A stretch of DNA of 64,000 nucleotides from Vreelandella stevensii S18214 (GCF_000275725.1 NZ_AJTS01000047.1:1-64000), one strand, 5' to 3'. Numbered from the stretch's first letter, positions 36,353-46,340 are shown. The notes: a model not told the origin generated them from the sequence alone. Made by a program: numbers and translations.

Positions 36353-39196
36353 CTAGCGCTCGTTGAAGGAGGTGCGTGCGTTGCGGTAGGCGGTGATGTC
36401 GCTGGGCGCGTCACCTGGGTCGAAGCGGATGTCCAGACGATGGCCGAGCAGCTCGGGCCACAGTGTCTGCAGCGCTTCCGGGGTAACGTCCAGTGCCAGC
36501 TCGGCCAGCCGCTCGCGGCGGTCAAAACGAATCTCTTCCAGTGCCGTGGCCTGCCAGTAGCGGTTGGCCATGCCCTGCAGGCTGGTGTCCCGCTGGCGCA
36601 GCCGGTCGTGCACGGCCTGACGGTGCGCGGCTAGCTCCTCATCGCTCAGCGCCTCGAGGCGCGCTTGTGCCTGGTGCAAGAAGTCATCCATGCGCTCGGC
36701 GATCGTGGCGCTATCCACATCGGGCGACTGCACGATCAGCGCAACCCCCGGTGCTTCCAGTAGCGGTGAGTAGCCCGCATTGACGATATAGCCCAGCTGC
36801 TCTTCGGTACGCAGCTGCTGGTAGAACGGCGTATCCAGCCACTGCGCCAGAACGCTGAGTCGTGCCTGCTCTTCGAGGCTCTGATCGCGCCCTTGCAGGT
36901 AGCGGAGTACCAGCGACTCTTCACGAGTGCTGTGAGGCTGTAGCGTGGTGGGGTCATCGGCCACCCGCAGCGGCAGCAGGGCAGGAATGTCGTCACGGCT
37001 CAGGCGCGGCGTCAGGGCACCGCGGATCAGATTGGCCTGCTCCCGTGCCTGGTCAGCGGTCAGGTTGCCCACGGCCATGGCGTCGATGTACAGATTGCCC
37101 AGGAAGCGGCGCCGGAAGTTGTCCAGGTGCTGTTTCTCCAGGCGCTGGCTTGCTTCCAGCAGCTCGGCGCTGGACCACTGCGGGGTCAGCAGGGCTTCGC
37201 CCAGCGCGCGGCTGGCCTGCCCGGTGAGCGATCCCTGCGGTGCATTACGCCACTCGCGTTGCAGCTGATAACGCACGCGCTCGAAGGCGCTTGCCGAAAT
37301 GTCGGCCTGTTTGAGTTGCGCAATGGCCTGCTCGATCAGCGGCGTTTGCCCATCCCGCCAACCCGAAAACGACAGCGTGATGCCGCGTGCATGGGGGTAG
37401 GCGCTGAAGGCTTGCCCTGCCAGCCAGGCGGGGTAGAGCGATTCGTTGAGGCTGTCGTTCAGCCAGCTGGCCAGCAGGCGTGTCAGCACCGCTTCTTCGG
37501 CTGAGTAGCTGGCGCTGGGGTGCTGCAGGCTGACCCGCCATTCGACGCTGGGCGTGTTGAATCGACTATCCTGCATGTGCCAGGCGGCAAAGGTCTCTGT
37601 GTCGATGAGCGAGGAGGGGCGCTCGTCCTGGCCGGGCTGCAGCGTCAGGTCTTCGGCAATGAAGGGGTTGGGTTCTGCCAGCGCCAGGCCCTCCAGGGCC
37701 CGGCCCGGCTGTGCAGGCTTCTGCTCGCGCCACTGGGTATTGAACCAGGGCGAGACCTGTTCGCTTTCGATATCCGGGGCGGAGTAGAAACGCAGCATGT
37801 TCTGAGGTGTCAGCGCATCCAGATACTCCTGCTGACGCTCGCTATCCATGCCATCCATGCGATACGGCGCGTACTGCACGTCTTCCACGGGGTAGCGCGA
37901 AAGGCTCATGGCCAGGCGCGTGGCTTCCTGTTGGGGTGCGCCGTGCTGCTGGAAGCGGAAGGCCTGCTCGCTCAACCGCTGCTGTTCCTCATAGCGCCAT
38001 TCGGCCAGGCCCTCTTCACGAATTTGCTCAATGGCGGCGAAGAGGGTGGCTTCGATGTCGTCCAGCCGCTCGGCCCCGGCGGGGGTCAGGCTGATGGAGA
38101 CGGTGAACAGGGCGTGGTTGCCGTCACCGCGGCCCACGCCGGCGGATAGCCCGTCGGCCAGTCCTGCCTGGCGGAGCACGGCCAGTAAGCTGCCGTCGCT
38201 CTCGTCACCCAGCAGATGAGACATGAGCTGGGTGGGCTTGGTGCGGTACTCGTCCGTGGGGTCTGGAATCGGAAAGTAAAAGCGCAGCTGACGGCGGTCC
38301 TGCAGTGACTGACGCTCGATATAGCGGGGGAGCGTGTCCGAATCCACCAGCGGTGCATCGATCACCGGCACGCTGAGACCGTGATCCGGGATCTCGGCAA
38401 AGCGCTCGACCACCAGGCTTTCCAGCTCGTCCAGCGGCTGAGGAGCGACTACGGCCAGGTTCATTACATTGGCATCGTAGTAGCGATGATAGAAGTCGAT
38501 CACCCGCTCACGCAGCGTCGCCTCGCCCTCTGGCGGGTTGGCCAGGGTGTCACGGCTGCCCACGGCAAAGCCGGTGGTGGCGTTCGCCGGGTTGAGCAAC
38601 TGGTTCAGGACGTCGTTCTCGCGCCGCGACTCATCACGTATGCGCGCCATGTACTCGGAGTGGACGATATTGCGTTCGCTCTCCAGCTGGTCGGCATTGA
38701 ACAGCGGTGAGAGGAAAAATTCGCTGAAACGATCCAGGGCGCCGGGCAGTGCCGAGGGCGCGACATCGAAGAAGTAGTTGGTGTCCTGCTGGGCAGTGAA
38801 GGCGTTATGGGAGCCTGCATTATCGGAAATGAAACGCTGGTAGGCATCCGACTGGGGGTAGGGTTCGGTGCCCAGAAACAGCATGTGCTCCAGGAAGTGC
38901 GCCAGCCCCTGCAGGTCTTCCGGGTCTTGTGCACTGCCGACCCGCACGTTCATGGAGGCCGCCGCCTTGTCGGCATTGGGGTCGCTGACCAGCAGCGCCT
39001 GCAGGCCATTTTCCAGCGTCAGTACCCGGTAGTCACGCTCGTCGAAGGGGCTGACGGTGGGGGTTACCACGTCGGCAATGGGGCTCTCTTCGGCCCAGGC
39101 ACCGGGCAGAGCCCCCCAAAGTAGCCCTGTAGACAGGCCAAGGGCGATGTGCCGCGCAGCAAGGCGCGGCGGGTAAGCAGGGATGAGTCGCAGCAT
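36353..39196 (-). CDS. ptrA: M16-family zinc protease (pitrilysin-like)
   Basis: A 947-residue insulinase-family protease. A signal peptide covers residues 1-35 (ALPGAWA), which places it in the periplasm. The inverted zinc motif is HFLEHM with His100, Glu103, His104, and the distal Glu comes in ERNIVHSEYM. Three further M16-like domains follow, giving the length of E. coli pitrilysin (962). It degrades peptides and short proteins. Start at 39196 follows CAGGAG and overlaps the upstream gene's stop (TAATG). Confidence 0.88.
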   Translation of the reverse strand: MLRLIPAYPPRLAARHIALGLSTGLLWGALPGAWAEESPIADVVTPTVSPFDERDYRVLTLENGLQALLVSDPNADKAAASMNVRVGSAQDPEDLQGLAHFLEHMLFLGTEPYPQSDAYQRFISDNAGSHNAFTAQQDTNYFFDVAPSALPGALDRFSEFFLSPLFNADQLESERNIVHSEYMARIRDESRRENDVLNQLLNPANATTGFAVGSRDTLANPPEGEATLRERVIDFYHRYYDANVMNLAVVAPQPLDELESLVVERFAEIPDHGLSVPVIDAPLVDSDTLPRYIERQSLQDRRQLRFYFPIPDPTDEYRTKPTQLMSHLLGDESDGSLLAVLRQAGLADGLSAGVGRGDGNHALFTVSISLTPAGAERLDDIEATLFAAIEQIREEGLAEWRYEEQQRLSEQAFRFQQHGAPQQEATRLAMSLSRYPVEDVQYAPYRMDGMDSERQQEYLDALTPQNMLRFYSAPDIESEQVSPWFNTQWREQKPAQPGRALEGLALAEPNPFIAEDLTLQPGQDERPSSLIDTETFAAWHMQDSRFNTPSVEWRVSLQHPSASYSAEEAVLTRLLASWLNDSLNESLYPAWLAGQAFSAYPHARGITLSFSGWRDGQTPLIEQAIAQLKQADISASAFERVRYQLQREWRNAPQGSLTGQASRALGEALLTPQWSSAELLEASQRLEKQHLDNFRRRFLGNLYIDAMAVGNLTADQAREQANLIRGALTPRLSRDDIPALLPLRVADDPTTLQPHSTREESLVLRYLQGRDQSLEEQARLSVLAQWLDTPFYQQLRTEEQLGYIVNAGYSPLLEAPGVALIVQSPDVDSATIAERMDDFLHQAQARLEALSDEELAAHRQAVHDRLRQRDTSLQGMANRYWQATALEEIRFDRRERLAELALDVTPEALQTLWPELLGHRLDIRFDPGDAPSDITAYRNARTSFNER

Positions 39197-39882
39197 TACA
39201 GCTCCTGTGGCACGGTCCAGCGCAGCATGGGCCCAACGGGATGCGCGCAGGAGGGTGACTGAAAGGCAGGGTTGTTCACATGCCTTGATACCGGAAAAGC
39301 GCCCAACAGTTCCAGAGGGGCCGGCATCAATAGCGGTGTCAGTTGGTCGGGGTCGGTGTTCGGGTCCAGCCATGTCGTGACGTCTTCAGGGGCGATCACC
39401 ACCGGCAGGCGGTCGGTCAGCGGTGACAGGCAGGCATTGGCCGGCACGCTGATCAAGGCCGTCGAGTCGGTAAAGGTCGTCAAGGTGGTGTGGTAGCGGC
39501 ACCAGAGGGCACCCAGCAGCAGGGGGGTGCGCTGCACGTGGGTCACCAGATAAGGCTGCTTGTTGCGTGCCTGGGGCTTCCAGACATAAAAGCCGCTCAC
39601 CGGGATCACGCAGCGCCGGGCGTTGAACGCCTCCTGAAACATGGCGCGTTTGCTCAAGGTTTCGGCCCTGGCGCAGTGGGGGGCGTGGTCGAGCACTTTC
39701 AGCCAAGGGGGGGTAAGGCCCCAGAACAGCGGTGACAGCGTCATGCGGCCCTGCGCCATGCGAATGGCAGAGACAGGCTGGCGCGGGGCCATGTTCGGCG
39801 ACTCGATCAGCGGCGCCGCCGAGGTGAGCGCTGGCAATAGACGAGCGAGCGGTAAGCGCTGTACGTGTAGGCGTCCCGTCAT
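39196..39882 (-). CDS. HMCES/YedK-family protein lacking catalytic residues
   Basis: A 228-residue protein of the SRAP (YedK/HMCES) family. The framework is clear: an APR block at 32-34, FWGLTPPWLK, NARRCVIPVSGFY and a DRLPVVI strand. Normal members have Cys directly after the initiator Met to crosslink abasic DNA, with Asn, Glu and His assisting. Here position 2 is Thr, the Asn of NAR(V/A)E is Cys70, the Glu of (W/Y)FEW is Val100 and the His of IHDR is Thr156. It cannot form the usual DNA-protein crosslink. Start is fixed by GAGGAG. Co-transcribed with the M16 protease. Confidence 0.82.
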   Translation of the reverse strand: MTGRLHVQRLPLARLLPALTSAAPLIESPNMAPRQPVSAIRMAQGRMTLSPLFWGLTPPWLKVLDHAPHCARAETLSKRAMFQEAFNARRCVIPVSGFYVWKPQARNKQPYLVTHVQRTPLLLGALWCRYHTTLTTFTDSTALISVPANACLSPLTDRLPVVIAPEDVTTWLDPNTDPDQLTPLLMPAPLELLGAFPVSRHVNNPAFQSPSCAHPVGPMLRWTVPQEL

Positions 39883-40081
39883 GCGGTCTCCTCGAGTGCA
39901 ACGCGGTCGCTTGACTGCCACGGGGCAAGGTCAAAACGGGGTAAGCGGTGTGAATACGTTAAATGTCGTGTTTTAGTGTCGAAAACAGTGTTCGATGTAA
40001 GGTATCCTATCGTAGTCCTTGCTCTCGCTAAAGCGCGATGAGGCAATCTTTCCTGTTTGCCGTTGACCCTAAGAGATCGCC

Positions 40082-40696
40082 ATGGCCCGTCCCAGACAGC
40101 ATGCGCCCGACGCCCTCCATACGCAGGTCATGCACGCTTGTGATGAGTGGTTGGCTCAGCAGCCAGTTCATGGCCTATCACTGCGTGCCCTGGCCCGAGA
40201 AGTGGGCTGTGCGCCCAGTACCCTGCTCAAGTTATATGGCAGCTTCAATAACCTGTTGCAGCATGTCAACGTTGAGACCCTGGCCCGGTTGCAGCAGACC
40301 ATTACCGGCTTGGCGGCCGATGACCCTGAACCCTGGTTGCGTGCTCTGGCGCATGCCTATTGGCGCTTTGCCGAGCAGGATTGTTACCGCTGGCAGCTGT
40401 TGTTCGACTATCCGCTGGCCCAGGAGGGTGAGCTGGATCAGCGCCAAAGCGCTCTCATCGAGGCGCTGTTTACTCAGGTGGAAACCTCACTGAAACAGTA
40501 CCAGCCTGCGCTGGACGACCTCGAAGCGCGCCGTCTGGGGCGTACGCTGTGGGGGAGTGTGCATGGCCTGGTGCAACTGGGATTGAACGAGCGATTGGGC
40601 TACTGGCAGGGGCAGCAGTTGAAGGTCGATGAGCTGTTGGAGCAGTTGATGAGCACGGTATTGGCCGGATTGCGGCACCGGGAGGCGGTGACGTGA
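40082..40696 (+). CDS. TetR-family regulator
   Basis: A 204-residue regulator. The helix-turn-helix lies at about residues 28-55 (LSLRALAREVGCAPSTLLKLYGSFNNLL), followed by an alpha-helical ligand domain with EDLxWR-like C-terminal features of the TetR_C_13 type. The ligand is unknown. Its stop overlaps the GTG of the acyltransferase gene, so it probably controls a two-gene operon including itself. Confidence 0.87.
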   Translation: MARPRQHAPDALHTQVMHACDEWLAQQPVHGLSLRALAREVGCAPSTLLKLYGSFNNLLQHVNVETLARLQQTITGLAADDPEPWLRALAHAYWRFAEQDCYRWQLLFDYPLAQEGELDQRQSALIEALFTQVETSLKQYQPALDDLEARRLGRTLWGSVHGLVQLGLNERLGYWQGQQLKVDELLEQLMSTVLAGLRHREAVT

Positions 40697-41355
40697 CAGC
40701 AGGGGTGAAGGCGCTGCGCCGCCTGCTACGTCGTTTGATCTATCTTGCCATGCGTGGCTGCTATCGGTTGACGGTGCATGGGCAAGGGCACGTGCCGAAA
40801 CAGGGCGCGGCGCTGGTAGTGTGCAACCATGTCAGTTTCATGGACGCTCTGGTACTGGGAGGCGCCAGCCCCCGACCGCTGCGGTTCGTGATGGACCAGC
40901 CCATCTTCGAGTCCCGCTGGCTCAAGTGGTGGTTTCAACTGGTAGGTGCCATTCCCATCGAGTCGGAGCGCCATAGCCCCGGCGCGCTGCGGCGCACGCT
41001 GGACGAAGTCAGCAAGGCGCTGCGCGATGGCGACGTGGTCATGGTGTTTCCGGAAGGGCGCTTGACCCCCGATGGCGAGATTCACACCTTTCGCCGTGGG
41101 CTGGAGACCATTCTGGCCCGTGACAACGTGCCGGTGATCCCTGCCGGGCTGGCCGGGCTATGGGGTTCCTGGACGTCACATTACGGCGGCAAAGCCTTGA
41201 AGAAGTGGCCGTCGCGGTTCAGAGCGCCGGTCAGCCTGCACTTTGGCCCGCCCATTACCGTACAAGAGGTGGAGGGCGTTGCCCTGCGGCGCTACCTGGA
41301 GACCCGGGTAAGGGCGCTCAAGGCCGCGGCCGATAGCGACATCGCGCACCGTTAG
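40693..41355 (+). CDS. Lysophospholipid acyltransferase (PlsC-like)
   Basis: A 220-residue membrane-bound acyltransferase. The HX4D motif is NHVSFMDAL (His46, Asp51) and the substrate motif FPEGRLT follows at about residue 121; an N-terminal hydrophobic segment anchors it. It likely transfers an acyl chain to a lysophospholipid or related acceptor. GTG start overlaps the TetR gene stop (GTGA), showing co-translation. It is not necessarily the essential plsC. Confidence 0.88.
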   Translation: MTAGVKALRRLLRRLIYLAMRGCYRLTVHGQGHVPKQGAALVVCNHVSFMDALVLGGASPRPLRFVMDQPIFESRWLKWWFQLVGAIPIESERHSPGALRRTLDEVSKALRDGDVVMVFPEGRLTPDGEIHTFRRGLETILARDNVPVIPAGLAGLWGSWTSHYGGKALKKWPSRFRAPVSLHFGPPITVQEVEGVALRRYLETRVRALKAAADSDIAHR

Positions 41356-41360
41356 CCGCG

Positions 41361-42635
41361 TCAACGACGCGGCAGGCGGTGCTTCTGCCAACAGCGGGCG
41401 GAAGTGATCAGGTTGTCGCGAATCTCGAGAATTTCCATCCGCGTATTGCCTATCTGCAGGCAGGCCGGGCCGTCCGGGAAAGATTCCAGGTGTTCGAGAA
41501 TCAGCCCGTTGAGGGTTTTCGGGCCGTCGGTGGGCAGTTGCCAGCCCAGCATCTTGTTGATCTCGCGGATATTGGCCGTGCCTTCGATGACGTGGCTGCC
41601 GTCGTCCTGCTGATGAATCTCTTCGTCTTCGGACACGTCGGTGGTGAACTCGCCGACGATCTCTTCCAGAATGTCTTCCAGGGTCACCAGTCCTTCCACA
41701 TCGCCATACTCGTCGACGACGATGCCGATGCGCCGTTTCTGTTTCTGGAAATTCAGCAGTTGGGTATGCAGCGGTGTCGACTCGGGAATGAAATAGGGCT
41801 CGCGTGCTTCCTGAACGATGGCGGCCTTGGTGACTGCATCGCGGGATAAAAAGCGCGCTGCGTTACGCAGATGCAGCATGCCGATGATGTTGTTGATATC
41901 ACCTTTGTAGACTGGCAAGCGAGTATGCTGGCTGGTGCGGATCTGGGTCAGGATCTCTTCCAGGGAGTCATCCAGATCGATGCCCAGCACTTCATGCCGC
42001 GGCACCATGATGTCGTTCACCGTGACGTTTTCGAGATCCAGAATCGACAGCAGCATGGCCCGGTGGCGGTAAGGAATCAGGGTGCCTGCTTCATGCACCA
42101 CGGTACGCAGCTCGTCGCGGGTCAGGCTGTCACCGCCGTTGTCGACGCTTTTCACGCCAACGAGCCTCAGCAGTCCATTGGAGACCATATTGACCAGCCA
42201 TACCAGCGGGTAGAGCAGCTTGAGCAGCGGCTCCAGTGCTACCGACGTGGGGTAGGCGATGCGCTCGGGCTTGATGGCTGCGTAGGTCTTGGGCGTGACC
42301 TCGGCAAAGACCAGGATGGTGATGGTCAGTAACGCCGTCGCGACGGCTGGCCCTGTGACATCGCCAAAAAAGTGAATGGCGATGATGGTCGCAATGGATG
42401 CGGCCAGGTTGTTGACGAAGTTGTTGCCAATCAGGATGACGCCAATCAGACGGTCGGGACGTGTCAGCAGGCGCATGACCCGTTTGGCACGGCGGTCGCC
42501 GCTGTTTGCCTGGTGGCTGAGTCGGTAGCGGTTGATCGACATCATGCCCGTTTCAGAGCTGGAGAAGAAGGCAGACAGTAAAATCAGCAAGGCTAGCAGG
42601 CCGAACAGTAACCCCAGGGGGAAGTCGTCGCTCAA
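41361..42635 (-). CDS. CNNM/CorC-type transporter (YfjD/CorB-like)
   Basis: A 424-residue protein starting at TTG after AAAGGAA. The DUF21 (CNNM) transmembrane domain spans about 1-185 (SAFFSSSETGMMSINRYRL), then a CBS pair at about 205-325 (DIMVPRHEVLGIDLD, VVDEYGDVEGLVTLEDILEEIVGE) and a CorC_HlyC domain. Members are thought to move magnesium or other divalent ions out of the cell. Hemolysin names for this family are historical. It lies downstream of ypjD on the same strand, the usual neighbourhood in gammaproteobacteria. Confidence 0.88.
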   Translation of the reverse strand: MSDDFPLGLLFGLLALLILLSAFFSSSETGMMSINRYRLSHQANSGDRRAKRVMRLLTRPDRLIGVILIGNNFVNNLAASIATIIAIHFFGDVTGPAVATALLTITILVFAEVTPKTYAAIKPERIAYPTSVALEPLLKLLYPLVWLVNMVSNGLLRLVGVKSVDNGGDSLTRDELRTVVHEAGTLIPYRHRAMLLSILDLENVTVNDIMVPRHEVLGIDLDDSLEEILTQIRTSQHTRLPVYKGDINNIIGMLHLRNAARFLSRDAVTKAAIVQEAREPYFIPESTPLHTQLLNFQKQKRRIGIVVDEYGDVEGLVTLEDILEEIVGEFTTDVSEDEEIHQQDDGSHVIEGTANIREINKMLGWQLPTDGPKTLNGLILEHLESFPDGPACLQIGNTRMEILEIRDNLITSARCWQKHRLPRR

Positions 42636-42704
42636 GTCGAATGTTCCTTTATGGCGTGTCAGGCTCGATTTGTAGAGTCATGCAGGTAGCGTGTCAAGGC
42701 GCGC

Positions 42705-43502
42705 CTAGCGATTCAGCAGGATTTCCAGCACGAACTTGCTGCCGAAATACGCCAGCAGCAACAGAGCACAGCCACCCAGGGTCCAACGTACGGCGCGCAT
42801 GCCACGCCAGCCGAAACGGTAGCGGCCCACCAGCAGCGTCGTGAAGATGACCCAAGCCCCCAGCGATAGCACGGTCTTGTGAGCCAGGTGCTGGGCAAAC
42901 AGGTTGTCCAGGAAGATCAGACCACTGGCGATGGATATCGTGAGCAGCAGAATGCCCGCCCATACCAGCTCGAACAGCACCCGCTCCATGGTGGTCAGCG
43001 GTGGCAGTGACTGCACGATGCCGCGTATGTGGTGATGACGCAGGGCCTGGTTTTGTAGCCCCACCAGTACCGCCTGTACGGCGGCGATGGCCAGCACGGC
43101 GAAGGCCAGGGCCGAGCTGACCGCGTGCAGCAGGATGCCGGGGGTCAAGCCGCTGTGGCTACCCTGGCTGGGCAGCCAGGTGGCGACGATCAGCGCGATG
43201 CCCGCCAGCGGAAACAGCACGATACCGGCGTTCAAGACGGGCTTGAACAGGCTGGCCACCAGCACCACGTTGACCGCCACGGCCATCAATAGCGTGGCGC
43301 TGGTGGTGAAGCCCGGCAGCAAGCCGGGGGCGGCGCCCACCAGCTTGACCACCACGGGAATATGCAGCAGCAGGCCAAGGGCGCCCAACAGGCGCACCAT
43401 GCCCTGGCGTGGCGGCACGCGGCGAAACAGCGTCATGCCCTGCCAGATGGCAGCAGCAACATAGAGTACAAAAGCAATCGTGGCGAAAGGTAGCGCCTGC
43501 AT
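42705..43502 (-). CDS. ypjD: Cytochrome c assembly-like membrane protein YpjD
   Basis: A 265-residue membrane protein with eight hydrophobic segments and the CcsA/CcmC-like core (ILLHAVSSALAFAVLAIAAVQAVL, with a His suited to haem). It matches YpjD, which stands divergent to ffh as in E. coli and Pseudomonas. Role in haem handling is by homology and is not established. Confidence 0.9.
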   Translation of the reverse strand: MQALPFATIAFVLYVAAAIWQGMTLFRRVPPRQGMVRLLGALGLLLHIPVVVKLVGAAPGLLPGFTTSATLLMAVAVNVVLVASLFKPVLNAGIVLFPLAGIALIVATWLPSQGSHSGLTPGILLHAVSSALAFAVLAIAAVQAVLVGLQNQALRHHHIRGIVQSLPPLTTMERVLFELVWAGILLLTISIASGLIFLDNLFAQHLAHKTVLSLGAWVIFTTLLVGRYRFGWRGMRAVRWTLGGCALLLLAYFGSKFVLEILLNR

Positions 43503-43759
43503 GATGCTATCCGTGCGCCTGGCAGCGCGTCATGGGGTAAACGTGGCGACCGGCCAAACGTTTCTGCAAAACGTCGCAGGGCCCGGTCACTGCCGCTTCT
43601 TCTAAAGCGGTACTGCTACTATAACGAATCATGGCAGCATCGCACAGTCATGGCTAGCCAACGCTTGCGGCCATGGAGACTGACGGCGTGAGCGCGTATA
43701 ATCGATGTCACATTCGTCCGGTGAAGACACCCGGCGACAGCGACGGAGGCAGAGGCCCC

Positions 43760-45187
43760 ATGTTTCAGAATTTGAGCGAGCGTCTATCCCAGACGCTGAA
43801 GTCTATCAAGGGTCAGGCGCGCCTGACCGACGACAACATCAAAGACACGCTGCGAGAAGTGCGCAAGGCGCTGCTCGAGGCCGACGTGGCGCTGCCCGTG
43901 GTCAAGGCGTTCATCGATCGGGTGCGTGAACGTGCGGTAGGCCAGGAAGTCTCCAAGAGCCTGTCGCCGGGTCAGCAGTTCGTCAAGATCGTCCAGCAGG
44001 AGCTGGAAGCCATCATGGGCGAGGCCAATGAAGGCCTCTCCCTGAAAGGCTCTCCTGCCGTGGTGCTGATGGCAGGTTTGCAGGGCGCGGGTAAAACCAC
44101 CTCGGTGGCCAAGCTGGCCCGCTACCTGCGCGAGCGCGAAAAGAAGAAAGTGCTGGTGGTTTCGGCAGACGTCTATCGCCCTGCGGCCATCGACCAGTTG
44201 GAAACCCTCGCCAAAGAGGTGCAGGTAGATTTCTATCCGTCGCGCTCTGACGAAAAGCCGGTGGATATCGCCACGGCAGCCATCAAACACGCCAAAATTC
44301 AGTTCCATGACGTCGTGCTGGTAGATACCGCTGGCCGCCTGGCCATCGACGACGCCATGATGGCCGAAATTCAGGCCCTGCATAAAGCCATCGAACCCCA
44401 GGAAACGCTGTTCGTCGTCGACGCCATGACCGGTCAGGATGCGGTGAATACCGCCAAGGCCTTCCATGAAGCGCTGCCGCTGACCGGCGTCATTCTGACC
44501 AAGGCCGACGGCGATGCCCGTGGCGGTGCCGCGCTGTCGGTGCGCCACGTGACCGGCAAGCCGATCAAGTTCATGGGGGTGGGTGAAAAGGTCGATGCCC
44601 TGGAGCCCTTCCATCCTGATCGCGTAGCCTCGCGCATTCTGGGCATGGGCGACATGCTGTCGCTGATCGAAGAAGCCGAGCGCACCGTCGACAAGGACAA
44701 GGCCGCGAAGCTGGCCAGTAAGGTCAAGAAAGGCGATGGTTTCGACCTGGAAGACTTCCGCGACCAGCTCCAGCAGCTCAAGAAAATGGGCGGCATGGGC
44801 GGCCTGTTGGGCAAGCTGCCGGGCATGGGTCAGATGGCAGAGATGGCCCAGGGCCCCGGGCCAGAAAAGGAGCTGGGCAAGCTGGAGGCGCTGATCAACT
44901 CCATGACGCCCAAGGAGCGCCGCAAGCCCGATATCATCAACGGTTCGCGCAAGCGCCGCATCGCGGCAGGTGCCGGACTTCAGGTGCCGGACCTGAACCG
45001 GCTGCTGAAGCAGCACAAACAGATGCAAAAGATGATGAAGAAAGCCGGCCAGAAGGGCGGCATGCAGAAGATGATGCGTGGCATGTCCGGCATGATGGGC
45101 GGTAAAGGCCCCGGCGGCCCAGGTGGCCCCGGCGGTATGGGAGGCATGGGCGGAATGGGTGGCCCGGGTGGTTTGCCCTGGCGCTGA
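43760..45187 (+). CDS. ffh: Signal recognition particle protein Ffh
   Basis: A 475-residue SRP GTPase. N and G domains (GLQGAGKTTS, DTAGR, TKADGDARGGAA) precede the Met-rich M domain (KKMGGMGGLLGKLPGMGQM, MTPKERRKPDIING) that binds 4.5S RNA and signal peptides. The tail is an unusually long Gly/Met/Pro stretch (GGPGGPGGMGGMGGMGG). Start at 43760 gives the standard MFQNLSERL. Confidence 0.97.
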   Translation: MFQNLSERLSQTLKSIKGQARLTDDNIKDTLREVRKALLEADVALPVVKAFIDRVRERAVGQEVSKSLSPGQQFVKIVQQELEAIMGEANEGLSLKGSPAVVLMAGLQGAGKTTSVAKLARYLREREKKKVLVVSADVYRPAAIDQLETLAKEVQVDFYPSRSDEKPVDIATAAIKHAKIQFHDVVLVDTAGRLAIDDAMMAEIQALHKAIEPQETLFVVDAMTGQDAVNTAKAFHEALPLTGVILTKADGDARGGAALSVRHVTGKPIKFMGVGEKVDALEPFHPDRVASRILGMGDMLSLIEEAERTVDKDKAAKLASKVKKGDGFDLEDFRDQLQQLKKMGGMGGLLGKLPGMGQMAEMAQGPGPEKELGKLEALINSMTPKERRKPDIINGSRKRRIAAGAGLQVPDLNRLLKQHKQMQKMMKKAGQKGGMQKMMRGMSGMMGGKGPGGPGGPGGMGGMGGMGGPGGLPWR

Positions 45188-45488
45188 GCCCGCCTGATGC
45201 CCCTTTGCAAGGTTGACGGCCTGTGAGTTTTCTGGCTGTCAGGCTTTCCAAGCAGGTCGCATTTGCGTAGAATGCGGCCTCTTCATGTTTGGGTGTTGCT
45301 GAAAAGTGCTCTGGCACTGGGCGATATTCCATGGATGAAGGTCCTGAAGGTGCCCTCTGCTGGGCCAGGCAAGCGTTTCGCAAGCCCTGGTGAGGCAGGA
45401 GCACTAAGAAAACAGTATGACGAGTGTTCTGATAGCGCATTGGCGCTATGCCCCACTCGCGTAACCTCAACCGAAGGATAGTTATCGT
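45188..45488 (+). promoter_or_regulatory. rpsP operon promoter and leader
   Basis: About 300 bases without a gene. TTTCCA (45245) and TAGAAT (45268) are 17 bases apart and make a plausible promoter, which would give a leader of about 210 bases before rpsP. The leader has GC-rich inverted segments (such as GCCAGGCAAGCG...CAAGCCCTGGTG near 45363-45393). A regulatory role for the leader is possible but not shown. Confidence 0.5.
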
Positions 45489-45737
45489 ATGGTTACCATT
45501 CGTTTGGCACGTGGTGGCGCCAAGAAGCGTCCCTTTTATCACCTGACCGTGACCGACTCTCGCAACGCCCGTGACGGCCGTTTCATCGAGCGTATCGGTT
45601 TCTTCAACCCGGTTGCCCGTGGTCAGGAAGAGCGTCTGCGCGTTGATCTGGACCGTGTGACTCACTGGCAGAGCCAAGGCGCCCAGCTGTCTGGTCGCGT
45701 TGCCGAGCTGGTCAAGGAAGCACGCAAGCAGGCGTAA
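45489..45737 (+). CDS. rpsP: 30S ribosomal protein S16
   Basis: 82 residues with the family start [18 protein letters not shown] and [21 protein letters not shown] precedes the ATG. First gene of rpsP-rimM-trmD-rplS. Confidence 0.97.
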   Translation: MVTIRLARGGAKKRPFYHLTVTDSRNARDGRFIERIGFFNPVARGQEERLRVDLDRVTHWQSQGAQLSGRVAELVKEARKQA

Positions 45738-45794
45738 GCCTGAGCGTTGTGTGAGATATCGCCGTTCATCAATGCTGTTGTGGAGTGGTCGTCA

Positions 45795-46340
45795 ATGACG
45801 CGTTTTGAAACCAGCCCGACTGACGACACGCACGTTGTGCTTGGTAAGCTGACCAGCCCTCACGGGATCAAAGGTTGGCTGAAGGTCTACTCCTATACCA
45901 ATCCCATGGACAGCATTCTGGAATACCCTGAGTGGTGGGTGCGTCAAGGTAATACGTTGACCCCCATGCGCGTCGTTCAGGGCAGTCGGCAAGGCAAGGG
46001 ACTGGTTGTGCAACTGAAAGGGGTCGATGACCGTACGGCGGCCGAAGCGCTGGCCCAGGCGGATATTCTGATGCCCAAGGACGCACTGCCCGAGCTTTCC
46101 GACGATGAGTATTACTGGCATGAGCTCGAGGGCCTCGCGGTCTTTACTCAGTCAGGCGAGCGGCTGGGACGGGTCAGCTACCTGTTCGAGACCGGCGCAA
46201 ACGATGTCATGGTGGTACGTGGAGACGACGACGCAATCGACAAGCGAGAGCGATTGTTGCCTTTCCTGCCCGATGACGTGATCGTTGAGATCCACCTGGA
46301 AGAGGGCCGTATGGTCGTCGACTGGGACCCCGAGTTTTGA
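45795..46340 (+). CDS. rimM: Ribosome maturation factor RimM
   Basis: A 181-residue 16S processing factor. The N-terminal barrel ([22 protein letters not shown]) and the PRC domain ([31 protein letters not shown]) are both present. It binds S19 and helps mature the 30S head. The start at 45795 matches the family. Its TGA overlaps the trmD ATG. Confidence 0.96.
   Translation: MTRFETSPTDDTHVVLGKLTSPHGIKGWLKVYSYTNPMDSILEYPEWWVRQGNTLTPMRVVQGSRQGKGLVVQLKGVDDRTAAEALAQADILMPKDALPELSDDEYYWHELEGLAVFTQSGERLGRVSYLFETGANDVMVVRGDDDAIDKRERLLPFLPDDVIVEIHLEEGRMVVDWDPEF

Noticed and set aside
43784-45028. 414-codon minus-strand frame opposite ffh
   Set aside because: Antisense shadow; ffh is unmistakable on the plus strand.
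44750-45180. GGN/ATG-rich sequence at the ffh end as a tandem repeat element
   Set aside because: It encodes the Gly/Met-rich tail of the M domain, a normal Ffh feature though long here.
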